A DNA stretch of 64,000 nt from Vibrio aphrogenes (GTDB lineage: Bacteria > Pseudomonadota > Gammaproteobacteria > Enterobacterales > Vibrionaceae), in NCBI RefSeq assembly GCF_002157735.2, contig NZ_AP018689.1, positions 2,265,619-2,329,618 of the forward strand, in the 5' to 3' direction. Positions 1 through 9,234 of this stretch are shown in pieces. The notes below the pieces were generated by a model. The model saw nothing but the letters and a program-made list of their open reading frames with translations. It had not been told where the DNA came from and ran no database searches. Numbering within the stretch: the stretch's first letter is position 1; each line of letters begins with the position of its first letter. The position numbers were made by a program, and so were the translations under genes.

Positions 1-1
1 T

Positions 2-247
2 GTTATTGCTACAGGTTCAATTGTGACCAAAGATGTAGAGCCCTACTCTATTGTCGGAGGAATACCAGCCAAACTGATACGTTATCGATTCTCTGAAAAA
101 ATCAGAATGGAGCTCCTAAAAATAAAATGGTGGCGATATGATCTCAGTAAACATAATATTTCTCCTACTATTGATATCAATGATTTTATTTCTAGAATTA
201 ATAATATCGAAGAATCTGAGGATGTATTCAAATGCATCCTTTTATAA
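2..247 (+). CDS. Acyltransferase of the left-handed beta-helix (hexapeptide) family, C-terminal part only
   Basis: The reading frame is open from base 2 and ends at TAA 245-247, so the window edge removes the N-terminal part. The visible 81 residues carry the end of a hexapeptide-repeat domain (VIATGSIV, then [15 protein letters not shown]) and a tail with KWWRYD. This tail is typical of CatB/VatD-like O- or N-acetyltransferases that use acetyl-CoA. The complete gene at 5719-6405 has the same tail pattern, so the two are family members. A role in decorating a surface polysaccharide is inferred from the glycosyltransferase genes that follow. The substrate cannot be told. Confidence 0.75.
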   Translation, partial: VIATGSIVTKDVEPYSIVGGIPAKLIRYRFSEKIRMELLKIKWWRYDLSKHNISPTIDINDFISRINNIEESEDVFKCILL

Positions 248-338
248 TTAATATTTATTTTTCCTTATAAATCATTACCACGACAAATAACACATTGTTC
301 TTCAATACCCTTAATAAAGTTTTCAAAAGGTTACCATT

Positions 339-1430
339 ATGAATATCCTTATTTTCAGCTCATACAAAGATACCTGGAACAGTGTTCGTCCTGAAGCAGA
401 AATGTTCATTGAAATGGTCAAGTTAGGCCATACCGTCACGGTGATGACTCAAGGCTCTGCAGAATACGTTTCTCGCTTTAAAGAATCTGGTATTAAGGTT
501 ATTGATTGCTATCCAACCAAAAAAGTATGTTGTAAAACCATCAAAACACTACGAGAAGAATTAGCTTCTACTCATTATGATATTGTTTATGCCATGAACT
601 CCAAGACTATTCCCAATGCTGCTTTTGCGTGTATTGGCTTTAAGAAAACTAAAATGGTGACTTATCGTGGAACCGTTGGGGGATTATATCGTCATGATCC
701 AAGTGCTTATCTTACTCATTTACACCCTCGAGTTAATGGCATTAGCTGTGTAGCCCAAGCGGTTACCGATGATGTGCAAAAACGCGTTTGGATGAATAAA
801 GACAATATCGTGACTATCTACAAAGGACATGACCTTGCTTGGTATCAGGCTCAAGCTATTCCTCGTTCTAAAATAAACCTCCCTGAAGATGCAATTGTCG
901 CGACCTGTATTGCCAATGCCCGTCCTAGTAAAGGTGTTCATGTATTATTAGAAAGTGCATCGCAATTATTTGATTTAGAAAAACTACATATACTTCTTAT
1001 TGGCCGTGATATGGATACTGACGCTAACCTTGCTCTTGCAAAAGCGAGTGGCATGGAACAGAGAATCCACTTTCTAGGTTATAGAAAAGATGTTCCAGAA
1101 ATTCTTGCTACTAGTGATATGCAAATTCAACCATCGGTAAGTGGAGAAGGGTTACCTAAAACAATTATCGAAGCGATGGCGATGGCTGTACCTTCAATAG
1201 TGACCACTACTGGAGGTGGTAAAGAACTACTTATAGATGGAGAATCAGGCTACATTGTCCCTGTCAATGACAGTACGGCTATTGCTGATAAAATACGTCT
1301 GCTCTGCGATTCCAACGAGGCCCGTAAAAAAATGGGTTTGTTGGCCCAGCAGCGAGTAATTAATAATTTTTCTGTTCAACGTACTGCCCACCAGCATCTC
1401 GAATTTTTTCAATCATTACTTCAACAATAA
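339..1430 (+). CDS. GT4-family glycosyltransferase (LPS core or surface glycan)
   Basis: This 363-residue protein has the GT-B layout of GT4 glycosyltransferases. The donor-binding half contains the family motif at residues 269-280 (GEGLPKTIIEAM), followed by a glycine-rich TTTGGGKELL stretch. The ATG at 339 follows an AAAGG-type ribosome site. The next gene starts 16 bp downstream on the same strand, so it probably belongs to one transcript with the GT9 enzyme, waaF and waaA. This suggests cytoplasmic transfer of a sugar onto nascent LPS core. The donor sugar and linkage are not readable from the sequence. Confidence 0.85.
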   Translation: MNILIFSSYKDTWNSVRPEAEMFIEMVKLGHTVTVMTQGSAEYVSRFKESGIKVIDCYPTKKVCCKTIKTLREELASTHYDIVYAMNSKTIPNAAFACIGFKKTKMVTYRGTVGGLYRHDPSAYLTHLHPRVNGISCVAQAVTDDVQKRVWMNKDNIVTIYKGHDLAWYQAQAIPRSKINLPEDAIVATCIANARPSKGVHVLLESASQLFDLEKLHILLIGRDMDTDANLALAKASGMEQRIHFLGYRKDVPEILATSDMQIQPSVSGEGLPKTIIEAMAMAVPSIVTTTGGGKELLIDGESGYIVPVNDSTAIADKIRLLCDSNEARKKMGLLAQQRVINNFSVQRTAHQHLEFFQSLLQQ

Positions 1431-1446
1431 ATAATGGCCATCATCA

Positions 1447-2538
1447 ATGATTATAAAAACGCTTAAAACTAAAAATAGAGCCATTAGAAACCGAATAAAA
1501 GCATGGAAACTACATCGCATTTCTAAAAAGTTCGATAAAGATCCATTATCTGGTCAGACACCAAATCTGGAGATGGTTCGCTCTATCGCCATACTCCGCT
1601 GGGATAACAAACTCGGTGATGCCATTATGTGTGGCGTTTTTATACGAGCTTTACAACAATTTAGACCTGATATAAAAGTAACCGTAATTTCACCCGCCTT
1701 TTGTGCTAATTGGATAAAAAAAGCGACTGGTTGTGACATTCTCTTATGTGAAAAACGAAGTCAGAAAACAGCTTTGGGATTTAAGAAATACCAAGGTAAA
1801 TTTGATGCTGTCATCGAACTAGGTAGTAGTTTTGATTTTAAAGAGCTCATTGCCCTACAACAATTAGGCGCCGCTATTAATATTGGGTATAACAAACAAT
1901 CACACCCAATTTTTAATGTTAATATCGATTCAAATGCTGTCCATTTTAAGGAACGGTATTTAGCTGCAGCTAAGCTATTCTGCTCAGAAGAGCTATTAAC
2001 GGATACCACTATTCCTGTTATTCCCTTTGAACAACAGATTGTGTTACCAACTTTATCTAAGTATCACAACATCGCTATCAACTTTTTTGGTTCTAGTAAA
2101 TATCGTCAATTTTCTGAAGTGGAAGCCACAAAGCTGATAACTCGTTGGTTACAGGACTTTCCTAATGATCATTTTTACTTCATCCCGGTTCCAGATAAAG
2201 TAAGCACATTAAAAAATATCGTTAAGCAAATCAATAATGATAGAGTGACTCTCATCTCAGAGACTCCATCTCTTGAATTAACGTTAAAATTATTATCTAA
2301 AGTGGATCTCTGCTTTACTCCTGACACCTCAGTTGTTCATATGGCGAGCGCTTTAAACACACCAACATTAGCCATTTATGCTGATGATCCCCAAAATTTA
2401 AAAGAATGGCATCCTTTATCATCACAATCTGAAGTGGTCTTAAACCCTAAAGCTAAAAATAACAATGATCGTGTTTATGTTTATGATTTTAAATGGCAAG
2501 ATTTAAAAGAAAAACGATTGAAATTTTTACAAGAATAA
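1447..2538 (+). CDS. GT9-family (heptosyltransferase-like) glycosyltransferase
   Basis: The 363-residue protein follows the GT9 plan. An N-terminal segment near residue 50 (ILRWDNKLGDAIM) resembles the conserved start of ADP-heptose transferases, and a C-terminal segment near residues 290-305 (TPDTSVVHMASAL) matches the donor-site motif D(T/S)xxxHxA. It lies 16 bp after the GT4 gene and 12 bp before waaF. It has an extended basic N-terminus compared with WaaF. It probably adds heptose or a related sugar to the core, but it is clearly different from WaaF and the acceptor is unknown. Confidence 0.8.
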   Translation: MIIKTLKTKNRAIRNRIKAWKLHRISKKFDKDPLSGQTPNLEMVRSIAILRWDNKLGDAIMCGVFIRALQQFRPDIKVTVISPAFCANWIKKATGCDILLCEKRSQKTALGFKKYQGKFDAVIELGSSFDFKELIALQQLGAAINIGYNKQSHPIFNVNIDSNAVHFKERYLAAAKLFCSEELLTDTTIPVIPFEQQIVLPTLSKYHNIAINFFGSSKYRQFSEVEATKLITRWLQDFPNDHFYFIPVPDKVSTLKNIVKQINNDRVTLISETPSLELTLKLLSKVDLCFTPDTSVVHMASALNTPTLAIYADDPQNLKEWHPLSSQSEVVLNPKAKNNNDRVYVYDFKWQDLKEKRLKFLQE

Positions 2539-2550
2539 CTGGATTACATT

Positions 2551-3582
2551 ATGAGAATTCTAATCATCGGCCCTTCTTGGGTTGGCGATATGGTGATGTC
2601 ACAATCATTATACATCACGCTAAAACAACAACATCCTGATGCATTAATTGATGTACTCGCCCCTGCTTGGTGCAAACCCATCTTAGAGCGTATGCCTGAA
2701 ATCCATCAGGCGATTGAAATGCCGCTTGGTCATGGTGAGTTCAATTTACTAGGTCGGCGCGCATTAGGAAAAGAGCTTAAACATCAAGACTATACCCATG
2801 CTTTTATCCTTCCTAATTCAGCAAAATCAGCGTTAATTCCTTGGTTTGCCGATATCCCAGTTCGTACCGGCTGGAAGGGTGAGATGCGCTATGGTCTATT
2901 AAATGATCTACGCCCAAATAAAAAATCTTTTCAATATATGGTTGAACGATATGTCGCATTAGCTCATCCAAAAGCTGAAATGATCGACTCATCCTCTCTG
3001 CCAGGGCTAGAAAACTTACCGAAACCTAAACTTCATATTGATGCCTTTACTCAGCAAAATACCATTGAAAAATTTGGGCTAAATAAAGACAGAATCACTA
3101 TCGGTTTATGTCCTGGCGCAGAATTTGGTCCCGCCAAACAATGGCCTGTAGAGCATTATGCCGCTGTCGCAGAGCAAATGATTGCAGAAGGTAAACAAGT
3201 GTGGCTATTTGGTTCTCCCAAAGATCAACCTACAACGGCTGCCATCCAACAAGCTATTACTCCTGACAACCAAAAACATGTTTTTGACCTTGCAGGAAGA
3301 ACCAGTTTAATTGAAGCTGTCGACTTACTTGGGGCATGTGAAACTGTCATCAGTAATGACTCTGGTTTAATGCACGTCGCTGCGGCCGTTGGTTGTAAAG
3401 TGATTGGAGTTTATGGTTCAACCTCACCTCAATATACTCCGCCACTGGCAGAAAAGTTGGCCATTGTGCATACCGATATTGAATGTCGTCCCTGTTTTAA
3501 GCGTGAATGCCCACTTGGACACTTGAAATGCTTGAAAGAGCTCGCTCCTCAACGCGTACTTGATGCATATCGAACATTATAA
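2551..3582 (+). CDS. waaF: ADP-heptose:LPS heptosyltransferase II
   Basis: The 343-residue length and sequence match WaaF. The N-terminus reads MRILIIGPSWVGDMVMSQSL, which is characteristic of heptosyltransferase II. Residues 269-281 (NDSGLMHVAAAVG) form the GT9 donor-site motif, followed by a Cys-rich segment near the C-terminus (CRPCFKRECPLG) common in WaaF. WaaF adds the second L-glycero-D-manno-heptose to the inner core at the cytoplasmic face of the inner membrane. Its stop codon is 10 bp before the preferred waaA start, so the two genes are probably translated from one message. Confidence 0.95.
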   Translation: MRILIIGPSWVGDMVMSQSLYITLKQQHPDALIDVLAPAWCKPILERMPEIHQAIEMPLGHGEFNLLGRRALGKELKHQDYTHAFILPNSAKSALIPWFADIPVRTGWKGEMRYGLLNDLRPNKKSFQYMVERYVALAHPKAEMIDSSSLPGLENLPKPKLHIDAFTQQNTIEKFGLNKDRITIGLCPGAEFGPAKQWPVEHYAAVAEQMIAEGKQVWLFGSPKDQPTTAAIQQAITPDNQKHVFDLAGRTSLIEAVDLLGACETVISNDSGLMHVAAAVGCKVIGVYGSTSPQYTPPLAEKLAIVHTDIECRPCFKRECPLGHLKCLKELAPQRVLDAYRTL

Positions 3583-3592
3583 AGGTGTGTTT

Positions 3593-4861
3593 GTGATCCG
3601 TTATTTCTATACGTTATTACTCTTTTTATTATCACCGCTCTTGCTCGTGACTTTATACAAAAAGAAGCCAGGCAAACCACCCTTTGGCTCTCGTTGGAAA
3701 GAGCACTTTGGGATCACTCCTGTATTAAAAAATCAATCACAACGCCCTATTTGGGTTCATACTGTCTCTGTTGGGGAAACCATTGCGGCAACCCCTTTTA
3801 TACGAGCCCTAAAGCAACAATATCCCAATATTCCCATTGTAATCACCACGACAACCAGTACGGGAGCACAACAAGCTGAAAAACTTAGTGATATTGCCGA
3901 ACATCGCTATATGCCGATTGACTTACCTTTTGCTATTAAAGGATTTTTAAAGGCGATAAAGCCGCAAAAAATGCTCATTATGGAAACTGAGCTCTGGCCA
4001 AATGTTCTGCATTATGCTCATCAATCTGGAGCACCTATTTCTGTTATTAATGCACGTTTATCTGAACGTTCAGCGCAGCGTTATAAAAAATTTCAGCCTA
4101 TTTTTAATCTATTAGCCAACAACCTCTCTCAAATCTTATGTCAACATACCGATGATGCAGAGCGCTTTATTCGCTTAGGTATTAAAAACAACAAAATAAA
4201 AATAACTGGTAGTTTAAAGTTTGATATATCCATCACAGAAGAAATAAAGCAAAAAGCTCAGAATTTAAGAGCAACACTAGGAACAAATCGTTTTATCTGG
4301 ATTGCTGCAAGCACACACGAAGGTGAAGATGACATTATTTTATCTGCACATCAAAAACTATTAATAAAGCATCCCAACGCTTTATTAATCTTAGTACCGA
4401 GGCACCCAGAAAGGTTTCACAATGTCTTGCTTTTATGTCAAAACAAAAAGTTCAATACAGTATCTAGAACGAGTAATCAACCTGTAAACTTAACGACCGA
4501 GATCTATCTTGGTGATACAATGGGCGAGATGATGACATTAATCGGAGCCTCAGATGCCTGTTTTATTGGTGGGAGTTTAATTGGTAATAAAGTAGGAGGC
4601 CATAATGTATTAGAGCCTGCTGCACTTTCAAAACCCATAATGACAGGACCTAGCTATTTTAACTTTACAGATATTGTAGAACGACTAAATAGTTGTAGGG
4701 CTTTATCTATAACCAAAAATGATAATGATATTTTTAATACGCTAGACTCCCTCATTTCAAATGATGAAATGGAAAGTATGGGAAAAGCAGCAAAATCCTT
4801 TGTAGAGAGCAATCAAGGTGCAATAGCAAAAACACTGAGAATAATCGATGAAATCCATTAA
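3593..4861 (+). CDS. waaA: 3-deoxy-D-manno-octulosonic acid (Kdo) transferase
   Basis: WaaA transfers Kdo from CMP-Kdo to lipid A precursor. From the GTG at 3593 the protein is 422 residues: an N-terminal membrane anchor (residues 4-20), the SVGET motif at 59-63 with the conserved glutamate, then METELWPN near 130. An in-frame ATG at 3563 lies inside waaF and would add ten atypical residues. The GTG has AAAGGTG six bases upstream and gives the family's usual start (MIRYFYTLLLF). A kdkA gene is present in the same region, which in related bacteria goes with a monofunctional WaaA that adds one Kdo; this is inference from family knowledge. Confidence 0.93.
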   Translation: MIRYFYTLLLFLLSPLLLVTLYKKKPGKPPFGSRWKEHFGITPVLKNQSQRPIWVHTVSVGETIAATPFIRALKQQYPNIPIVITTTTSTGAQQAEKLSDIAEHRYMPIDLPFAIKGFLKAIKPQKMLIMETELWPNVLHYAHQSGAPISVINARLSERSAQRYKKFQPIFNLLANNLSQILCQHTDDAERFIRLGIKNNKIKITGSLKFDISITEEIKQKAQNLRATLGTNRFIWIAASTHEGEDDIILSAHQKLLIKHPNALLILVPRHPERFHNVLLLCQNKKFNTVSRTSNQPVNLTTEIYLGDTMGEMMTLIGASDACFIGGSLIGNKVGGHNVLEPAALSKPIMTGPSYFNFTDIVERLNSCRALSITKNDNDIFNTLDSLISNDEMESMGKAAKSFVESNQGAIAKTLRIIDEIH

Positions 4862-5714
4862 AAATAAAATAATCTCAGCTAAAATAATCGCTAGAAGAAA
4901 ACTAATAAAGCAATATGTAAAGCTAGTAAAACCTAGAGAAATGAAAGATATAGCTAATTACTGGCCTGACATGCAACACATAGACAACACTTTATCCTTC
5001 AAAGGAAACATTATTCCAACAATATCCATTCATTCATTAATAAACTCATTAAAATGTAAAAAAATCAACATCATTGGTTCAGGGCCATCAGTAAAATCAT
5101 TAGATCTTTCTTCTTTAAAAAAAGAGCATAATATTTTCTTAAATGGATCTATTACCATCGCTCAAGAAAGAGATTTACCGATATCATTATTAATCATAAT
5201 GGACGTAACCTTTGTAAAAAATAGATTTGATATTATAAAGTCAATTAATCCTTGTCATTTATTTCTAAGCCTAGGTGCTGCATGCGCTATTGCCGAAAGG
5301 GATTTAGAGCTCTTGAAGATACATAAAATTACTATTTTTACAGTTTCAAAAGGCGATAATACAAACTTCCTATCTAGTGGCGATTCATTCTTTTCAAAAA
5401 GAATCAATAATATGTTCTTTGATGGCGGAACGGTAATGTCTATTGCAATACAACTGGCTTACCATATTGCACCTTTATATGTATACTTACTTGGTTTAGA
5501 TATCAGCAACTCAACTGAGCCAAGATTTTACGAAATAAAAGAAAAATCATTAAAAAGTGGTCTACTAAAGGATTATGATAAAAAAATATTACCTTTTATG
5601 GTATTGGCTAAAAAATCCTATAATGATAAAAACATCGAACTATTTAATTGCTCATCCATAAGTAAAATTCCTCATCAAGTTATTCCATATAGTGCAATAT
5701 ATGAAATAAAATGA
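4848..5714 (+). CDS. Unknown protein of the LPS region, DUF115/WaaZ-like motif pattern
   Basis: The 288-residue product starts inside the last 14 bp of waaA, so it is translationally coupled. I do not recognise it with certainty. Residues near 75-100 read IIGSGPSVKSLD then FLNGS, a pattern I associate with DUF115-type and WaaZ-type glycan proteins, in which a Rossmann-like glycine loop precedes an asparagine-glycine-serine segment. A second conserved-looking stretch is DGGTVMSIAIQLAYHIA near residue 200, followed by YLLGLDIS. There are no membrane segments. The gene is clearly more AT-rich than waaF and waaA, with long A and T runs, which suggests separate acquisition. A core-modifying transferase is possible but unproven. 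Confidence 0.6.
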   Translation: MKSIKNKIISAKIIARRKLIKQYVKLVKPREMKDIANYWPDMQHIDNTLSFKGNIIPTISIHSLINSLKCKKINIIGSGPSVKSLDLSSLKKEHNIFLNGSITIAQERDLPISLLIIMDVTFVKNRFDIIKSINPCHLFLSLGAACAIAERDLELLKIHKITIFTVSKGDNTNFLSSGDSFFSKRINNMFFDGGTVMSIAIQLAYHIAPLYVYLLGLDISNSTEPRFYEIKEKSLKSGLLKDYDKKILPFMVLAKKSYNDKNIELFNCSSISKIPHQVIPYSAIYEIK

Positions 5715-5718
5715 AAAA

Positions 5719-6405
5719 TCAAAACCAATCAGATTCATTATACATTTTAGGCAACTGTTGTTTTATTTTTTCATCTTCCCACTCCCACCACTTTTCTTGT
5801 AGTAAGAATTCAATAGTTTCAGGAGAAAAACGATATTTGATAATCTTCGCTGGAACACCGGCCACAATAGCATAAGGTGGCACATTCTTATTAACTACAG
5901 AGCCTGCGGCTACCACTGCACCATGAGCAATATGAGCTCCAGGTAAAATAGTCACATTTGCGCCTATCCACACATCACTACCAATATTTACTTTATCATT
6001 ATTACAAAATTGGGAAATATCCATATTTGAAGAGATAAAACCATCATTTTTCCTATATAAAAAGGCATGTGTAGATTTAAAATGAATAGGATGATTTCCA
6101 GCCACCACCGTAATATTAGGAGCAAAAGAACAGAAAGAACCGACTTTGGCTAATAACCGCTTACCATTGTTGTCGACTCTCCAAAACTGTTCATATCCTT
6201 TGCTATGCTTACCGACAGAGAAGAAGAAAAACCTTTCACTTATATACCTTTTTGCTAAATTCATCTTTTCTTTGCTAGAAATCGCTTTATAAATCAAAAA
6301 AACAATGCCTTTATGTGGTTGAAATATACGTTGACCGACAAATTTCTTAGCTATGTATTTACCACAATAATTCAAGACTATTTTATCTAACAAATTTAGA
6401 TGCAT
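5719..6405 (-). CDS. Hexapeptide-repeat acetyltransferase (CatB/VatD-like)
   Basis: The 228-residue protein carries a left-handed beta-helix domain. Visible repeats include VGSFCSFAPNITVVAGNHP, VNIGSDVWIGANVTILPGA and GAVVAAGSVV, ending with IVAGVPAKIIKYRF and a WWEWED tail. The histidine in the NHP segment is at the position of the catalytic histidine of this family. The enzyme should acetylate a sugar or amino sugar with acetyl-CoA in the cytoplasm. It ends convergently 4 bp from the upstream unknown gene and starts only 2 bp after the YejM-like gene, so it is probably the last gene of a kdkA-led leftward operon. Confidence 0.82.
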   Translation of the reverse strand: MHLNLLDKIVLNYCGKYIAKKFVGQRIFQPHKGIVFLIYKAISSKEKMNLAKRYISERFFFFSVGKHSKGYEQFWRVDNNGKRLLAKVGSFCSFAPNITVVAGNHPIHFKSTHAFLYRKNDGFISSNMDISQFCNNDKVNIGSDVWIGANVTILPGAHIAHGAVVAAGSVVNKNVPPYAIVAGVPAKIIKYRFSPETIEFLLQEKWWEWEDEKIKQQLPKMYNESDWF

Positions 6406-6407
6406 TT

Positions 6408-8267
6408 CTACTTCCTAAATCGACTAATTTGCTCTAAAGCTTGTTGAACATACTGATAGTTAGGTGAGCCTACTTTTGGATGATTGGTCGTATCCATAAA
6501 ATGAGACTGCCCAGTCGCTCCAACTTCTAAAATAGAATCTTTTGAAACGATACCATAACCACTGTAGCTTGAAATGAGCCCCCATGGACGTTCCTCCACT
6601 GGCGCAAATAAATCGACCCCTGTTGAATACTCATCAATAGGATTTTGTACACCTAAATAATTGTGCATTAATGTTGGCACAATATCTTCATGGCTTGTAA
6701 ATCTATCTCCCCACTCTTTACCTAGGTGTTTAGGCACTTTCGGCCCGACAATCACAAACGGCACCTGAGTTTGAGCAGGAGTAAAGTTACTGTTGTGCCC
6801 CCAATAATTTAACTTGTTATCATTTAGCTCTTGAGCATGATCGCCAGTAATAATGATCACTGTATTATCAAAATCACCCGTTGCTTTTAATTTATCAATC
6901 ACTTGCTTTGCCAAGCTATCAGTGAAATGTACGCTTGTTTTATAGCGATTCATAAAAGGTTGAACGTCTGTTTCATTGTTCAAATCTAAATAATTGACCG
7001 TCTTTAACATTGGTGTGTATTGATGCGGATAATCTTCCGGAAAATCATAAGCGTGCGGTGAATCATAAAATAAGAATGAAAATACAGGTTTAGATGGATC
7101 ACGTTTGTCGTACCAATCTTTCCAATCTTGCGTCAGATTAATATCTCGTTCTGGCGATGTTTTTCCTTCTGAACGAATTCTCAAGTTCTTAACATTAGCA
7201 AAGACCGTCTGATCAAACTCTGGTGAGGTCAATTTAGCTGAAGCAAATAAACCGAGCTGATAGTCCATCTGTTGTAAACGGTCCATAAAAACTGGTGACT
7301 TGTGGTTTGCTAAGAAGCTGTGCCAATACGTTCCCGGTAGTCCATAAAATATACCGAAAATACCAGTTCTCGTGGCATTACCTGTTGAAACATGCCGTTC
7401 AAATCGTTCGCCTTGTTGAGCTAATTGCCATAAATTCGGAGAGTTATCCGCGGTAAAAGTATCTAAACGCCATGAATCTACGACCAAAAACATAATATTG
7501 ACAGGCTTTTCAATTGGCTGAGTTTGTAACGCTGACAAAGGATAGTTCAGATTACTATTTCCTTTTAATGCCATCGACTTTTGTTGCGCGATAGCTTCTT
7601 CATTGATCCACCCTTGCTTTCTCATAAAACTATTGGCCGTCGCAGGCTGAAATAGAGGTAGATATTGTTTAACGATACTGATGGGCTGATAAGCATTCGC
7701 CGCCGCCCAAATATGTAAGCCATTACACACCAAAGCCATAATGATCGTTAGGTAAGTAAATTTACGCCCTAAGCGTTTGGTCATAAAAACAGGTTTACGT
7801 TCTAATGTAATCAGAAACCAAAACTCAATGGCTACTAACAAAGCTATGGCAACAAACGTCATCAACCAAGTAATGATTGGAAAATTCACTACATCACCAG
7901 ATAAGACCAGCTCAATCACCACAGCGTTCATATGAAAACGATACTGCGCAAACACAAAAGTATCGATAATCAATATACACAGCGCTAATGATGCAATAAC
8001 TGCAATAGAAAGCCGACGTAAAGTTGAAGGGAGTAATAGCAAGGGTATCGTAATTAACCCTACAACAGCCGCTAATAAGGCCATTTGGCTCCAAAGCCCA
8101 GTGATAATAAAACTTAAGCTTAATCCATCATTAGGAAAGGCCGGAAGATAAGCAAAATAGCGTAATGCGATACCTATGGATAAAATAGCGTTAAATAGGA
8201 TAAACCAACCATGACTATGTAGTTTTTGCTTAAATGTCAAAGGGGTAGTAGGAATAATGATATTCAA
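6408..8267 (-). CDS. YejM/PbgA-like inner-membrane protein with DUF3413 and sulfatase-fold domain
   Basis: The 619-residue product has about five hydrophobic segments in residues 20-185, then a large periplasmic domain of the alkaline phosphatase/sulfatase superfamily. The whole plan matches the DUF3413 family that includes E. coli YejM (PbgA/LapC), which controls LpxC turnover and hence LPS level. The putative metal and nucleophile positions all look present: VVD near 264, a threonine in GNAT near 299, DH at 476-477 and a histidine at 491. As I recall it, E. coli YejM lacks the DH pair, so this homologue may be an active hydrolase or transferase. The adjacent kdkA supports an LPS-related role. 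Confidence 0.8.
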   Translation of the reverse strand: MNIIIPTTPLTFKQKLHSHGWFILFNAILSIGIALRYFAYLPAFPNDGLSLSFIITGLWSQMALLAAVVGLITIPLLLLPSTLRRLSIAVIASLALCILIIDTFVFAQYRFHMNAVVIELVLSGDVVNFPIITWLMTFVAIALLVAIEFWFLITLERKPVFMTKRLGRKFTYLTIIMALVCNGLHIWAAANAYQPISIVKQYLPLFQPATANSFMRKQGWINEEAIAQQKSMALKGNSNLNYPLSALQTQPIEKPVNIMFLVVDSWRLDTFTADNSPNLWQLAQQGERFERHVSTGNATRTGIFGIFYGLPGTYWHSFLANHKSPVFMDRLQQMDYQLGLFASAKLTSPEFDQTVFANVKNLRIRSEGKTSPERDINLTQDWKDWYDKRDPSKPVFSFLFYDSPHAYDFPEDYPHQYTPMLKTVNYLDLNNETDVQPFMNRYKTSVHFTDSLAKQVIDKLKATGDFDNTVIIITGDHAQELNDNKLNYWGHNSNFTPAQTQVPFVIVGPKVPKHLGKEWGDRFTSHEDIVPTLMHNYLGVQNPIDEYSTGVDLFAPVEERPWGLISSYSGYGIVSKDSILEVGATGQSHFMDTTNHPKVGSPNYQYVQQALEQISRFRK

Positions 8268-8286
8268 AAGAAGTCCTAATTATAAA

Positions 8287-9009
8287 TTATTTATGGTAAC
8301 CCATTTCTAAAGCCGCCCAATCTTGCTCTGCCCAGTGAATGTGTCTCTTAGTTAATTCTTTCTGAAAAGAGCGTAATAAGCGATCTAAATTAGATTTTTG
8401 CCAAACCGCTAAATTGGTTTCGCCTAGCTCGGGTTCAATATGACACTTATCAAAATCAATGATCCAAACTTTATTGTGTTTATCGAGTAGTATGTTATGG
8501 ATATTGAGGTCGGTATGATTGACGTTTGCTTGATGCAACTGACGAATTTGCTCGCCAATCAATACATAGATTTCTCGTTGCAATGAGTGTTTTTGCAAAA
8601 TCCCAACAAGGTCTTCTGCACCTTCAATTTTTTGCGTCAAAATATCCGCTTGATAACACACGGTGCGTTTTACGGCTCGTGCTGCGATTGGCTGAGGCAC
8701 ATTAACGCCCGCTTTGACTAAGTGTTGCAATAACTGAAACTCTTCACAACTACGGGTTTGATGCCATTGGCTAAACCAATAATGATCTTTCACCAGCTTT
8801 CCAAATAAGCCACCACGATGATAATGACGTAGAGCGGCCGGTAAATTATCGGTTTGTACGAACCAGGTCGTTCCTCGACCTTGTGCAGAGCCCAGAACTT
8901 TATTTTGAGCATGCCAAAACTCAGGCTCAAAAGCGTGCTTAACGGTCGATTCATCAATCAAGGTGTCATCAAACCAGATAACTTGTTTATGTGATGTGAG
9001 TGTTTTCAT
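8287..9009 (-). CDS. kdkA: 3-deoxy-D-manno-octulosonic acid (Kdo) kinase
   Basis: KdkA phosphorylates O-4 of the single Kdo of lipid A. The 240-residue protein has the kinase-like motifs NHTDLNIHN (164-172) and IDFDKC (184-189), which are the catalytic loop and metal-binding segment of this family. I place the start at the ATG with end 9009 because the protein then begins at the normal family position. The frame stays open upstream to a GTG at 9174, but that extension is a translation of the 7-bp array at 9023-9096 and has no family counterpart. No strong ribosome site is visible before the ATG. The yejM-like gene follows 19 bp downstream. Confidence 0.92.
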   Translation of the reverse strand: MKTLTSHKQVIWFDDTLIDESTVKHAFEPEFWHAQNKVLGSAQGRGTTWFVQTDNLPAALRHYHRGGLFGKLVKDHYWFSQWHQTRSCEEFQLLQHLVKAGVNVPQPIAARAVKRTVCYQADILTQKIEGAEDLVGILQKHSLQREIYVLIGEQIRQLHQANVNHTDLNIHNILLDKHNKVWIIDFDKCHIEPELGETNLAVWQKSNLDRLLRSFQKELTKRHIHWAEQDWAALEMGYHK

Positions 9010-9022
9010 AGCGATAGAATAC

Positions 9023-9096
9023 CGTGTCTCGTGTCTCGTGTCTCGTGTCTCGTGTCTCGTGTCTCGTGTCTCGTGTCTCGTGTCTCGTGTCTCGTG
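9023..9096. repeat. Heptanucleotide array (CGTGTCT)10 upstream of kdkA
   Basis: Ten perfect tandem copies of CGTGTCT fill 9023-9092, followed by a partial CGTG. The array ends 13 bp before the kdkA ATG, in the divergent gap between kdkA and the GT9 gene. Because 7 is not a multiple of 3, gain or loss of a unit would shift any frame read through the array, and would also change promoter or leader spacing. Confidence 0.97.
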
Positions 9097-9234
9097 AGAG
9101 ATTTTAATTGAGACCTCAAATCTATTCCAATCACACAATACAACAAACCACTCAGGTAAATAGAAGCAATGCACTTTTTTCTATTCCCTCAATCCCCTAT
9201 AATCACAGTAACTTTGACTCCCCATAGTGACGCT

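Noticed and set aside
9010..9174. N-terminal extension of KdkA (ETRDTRH repeats)
   Set aside because: It is the translation of the CGTGTCT array; the normal KdkA start is the ATG ending at 9009.
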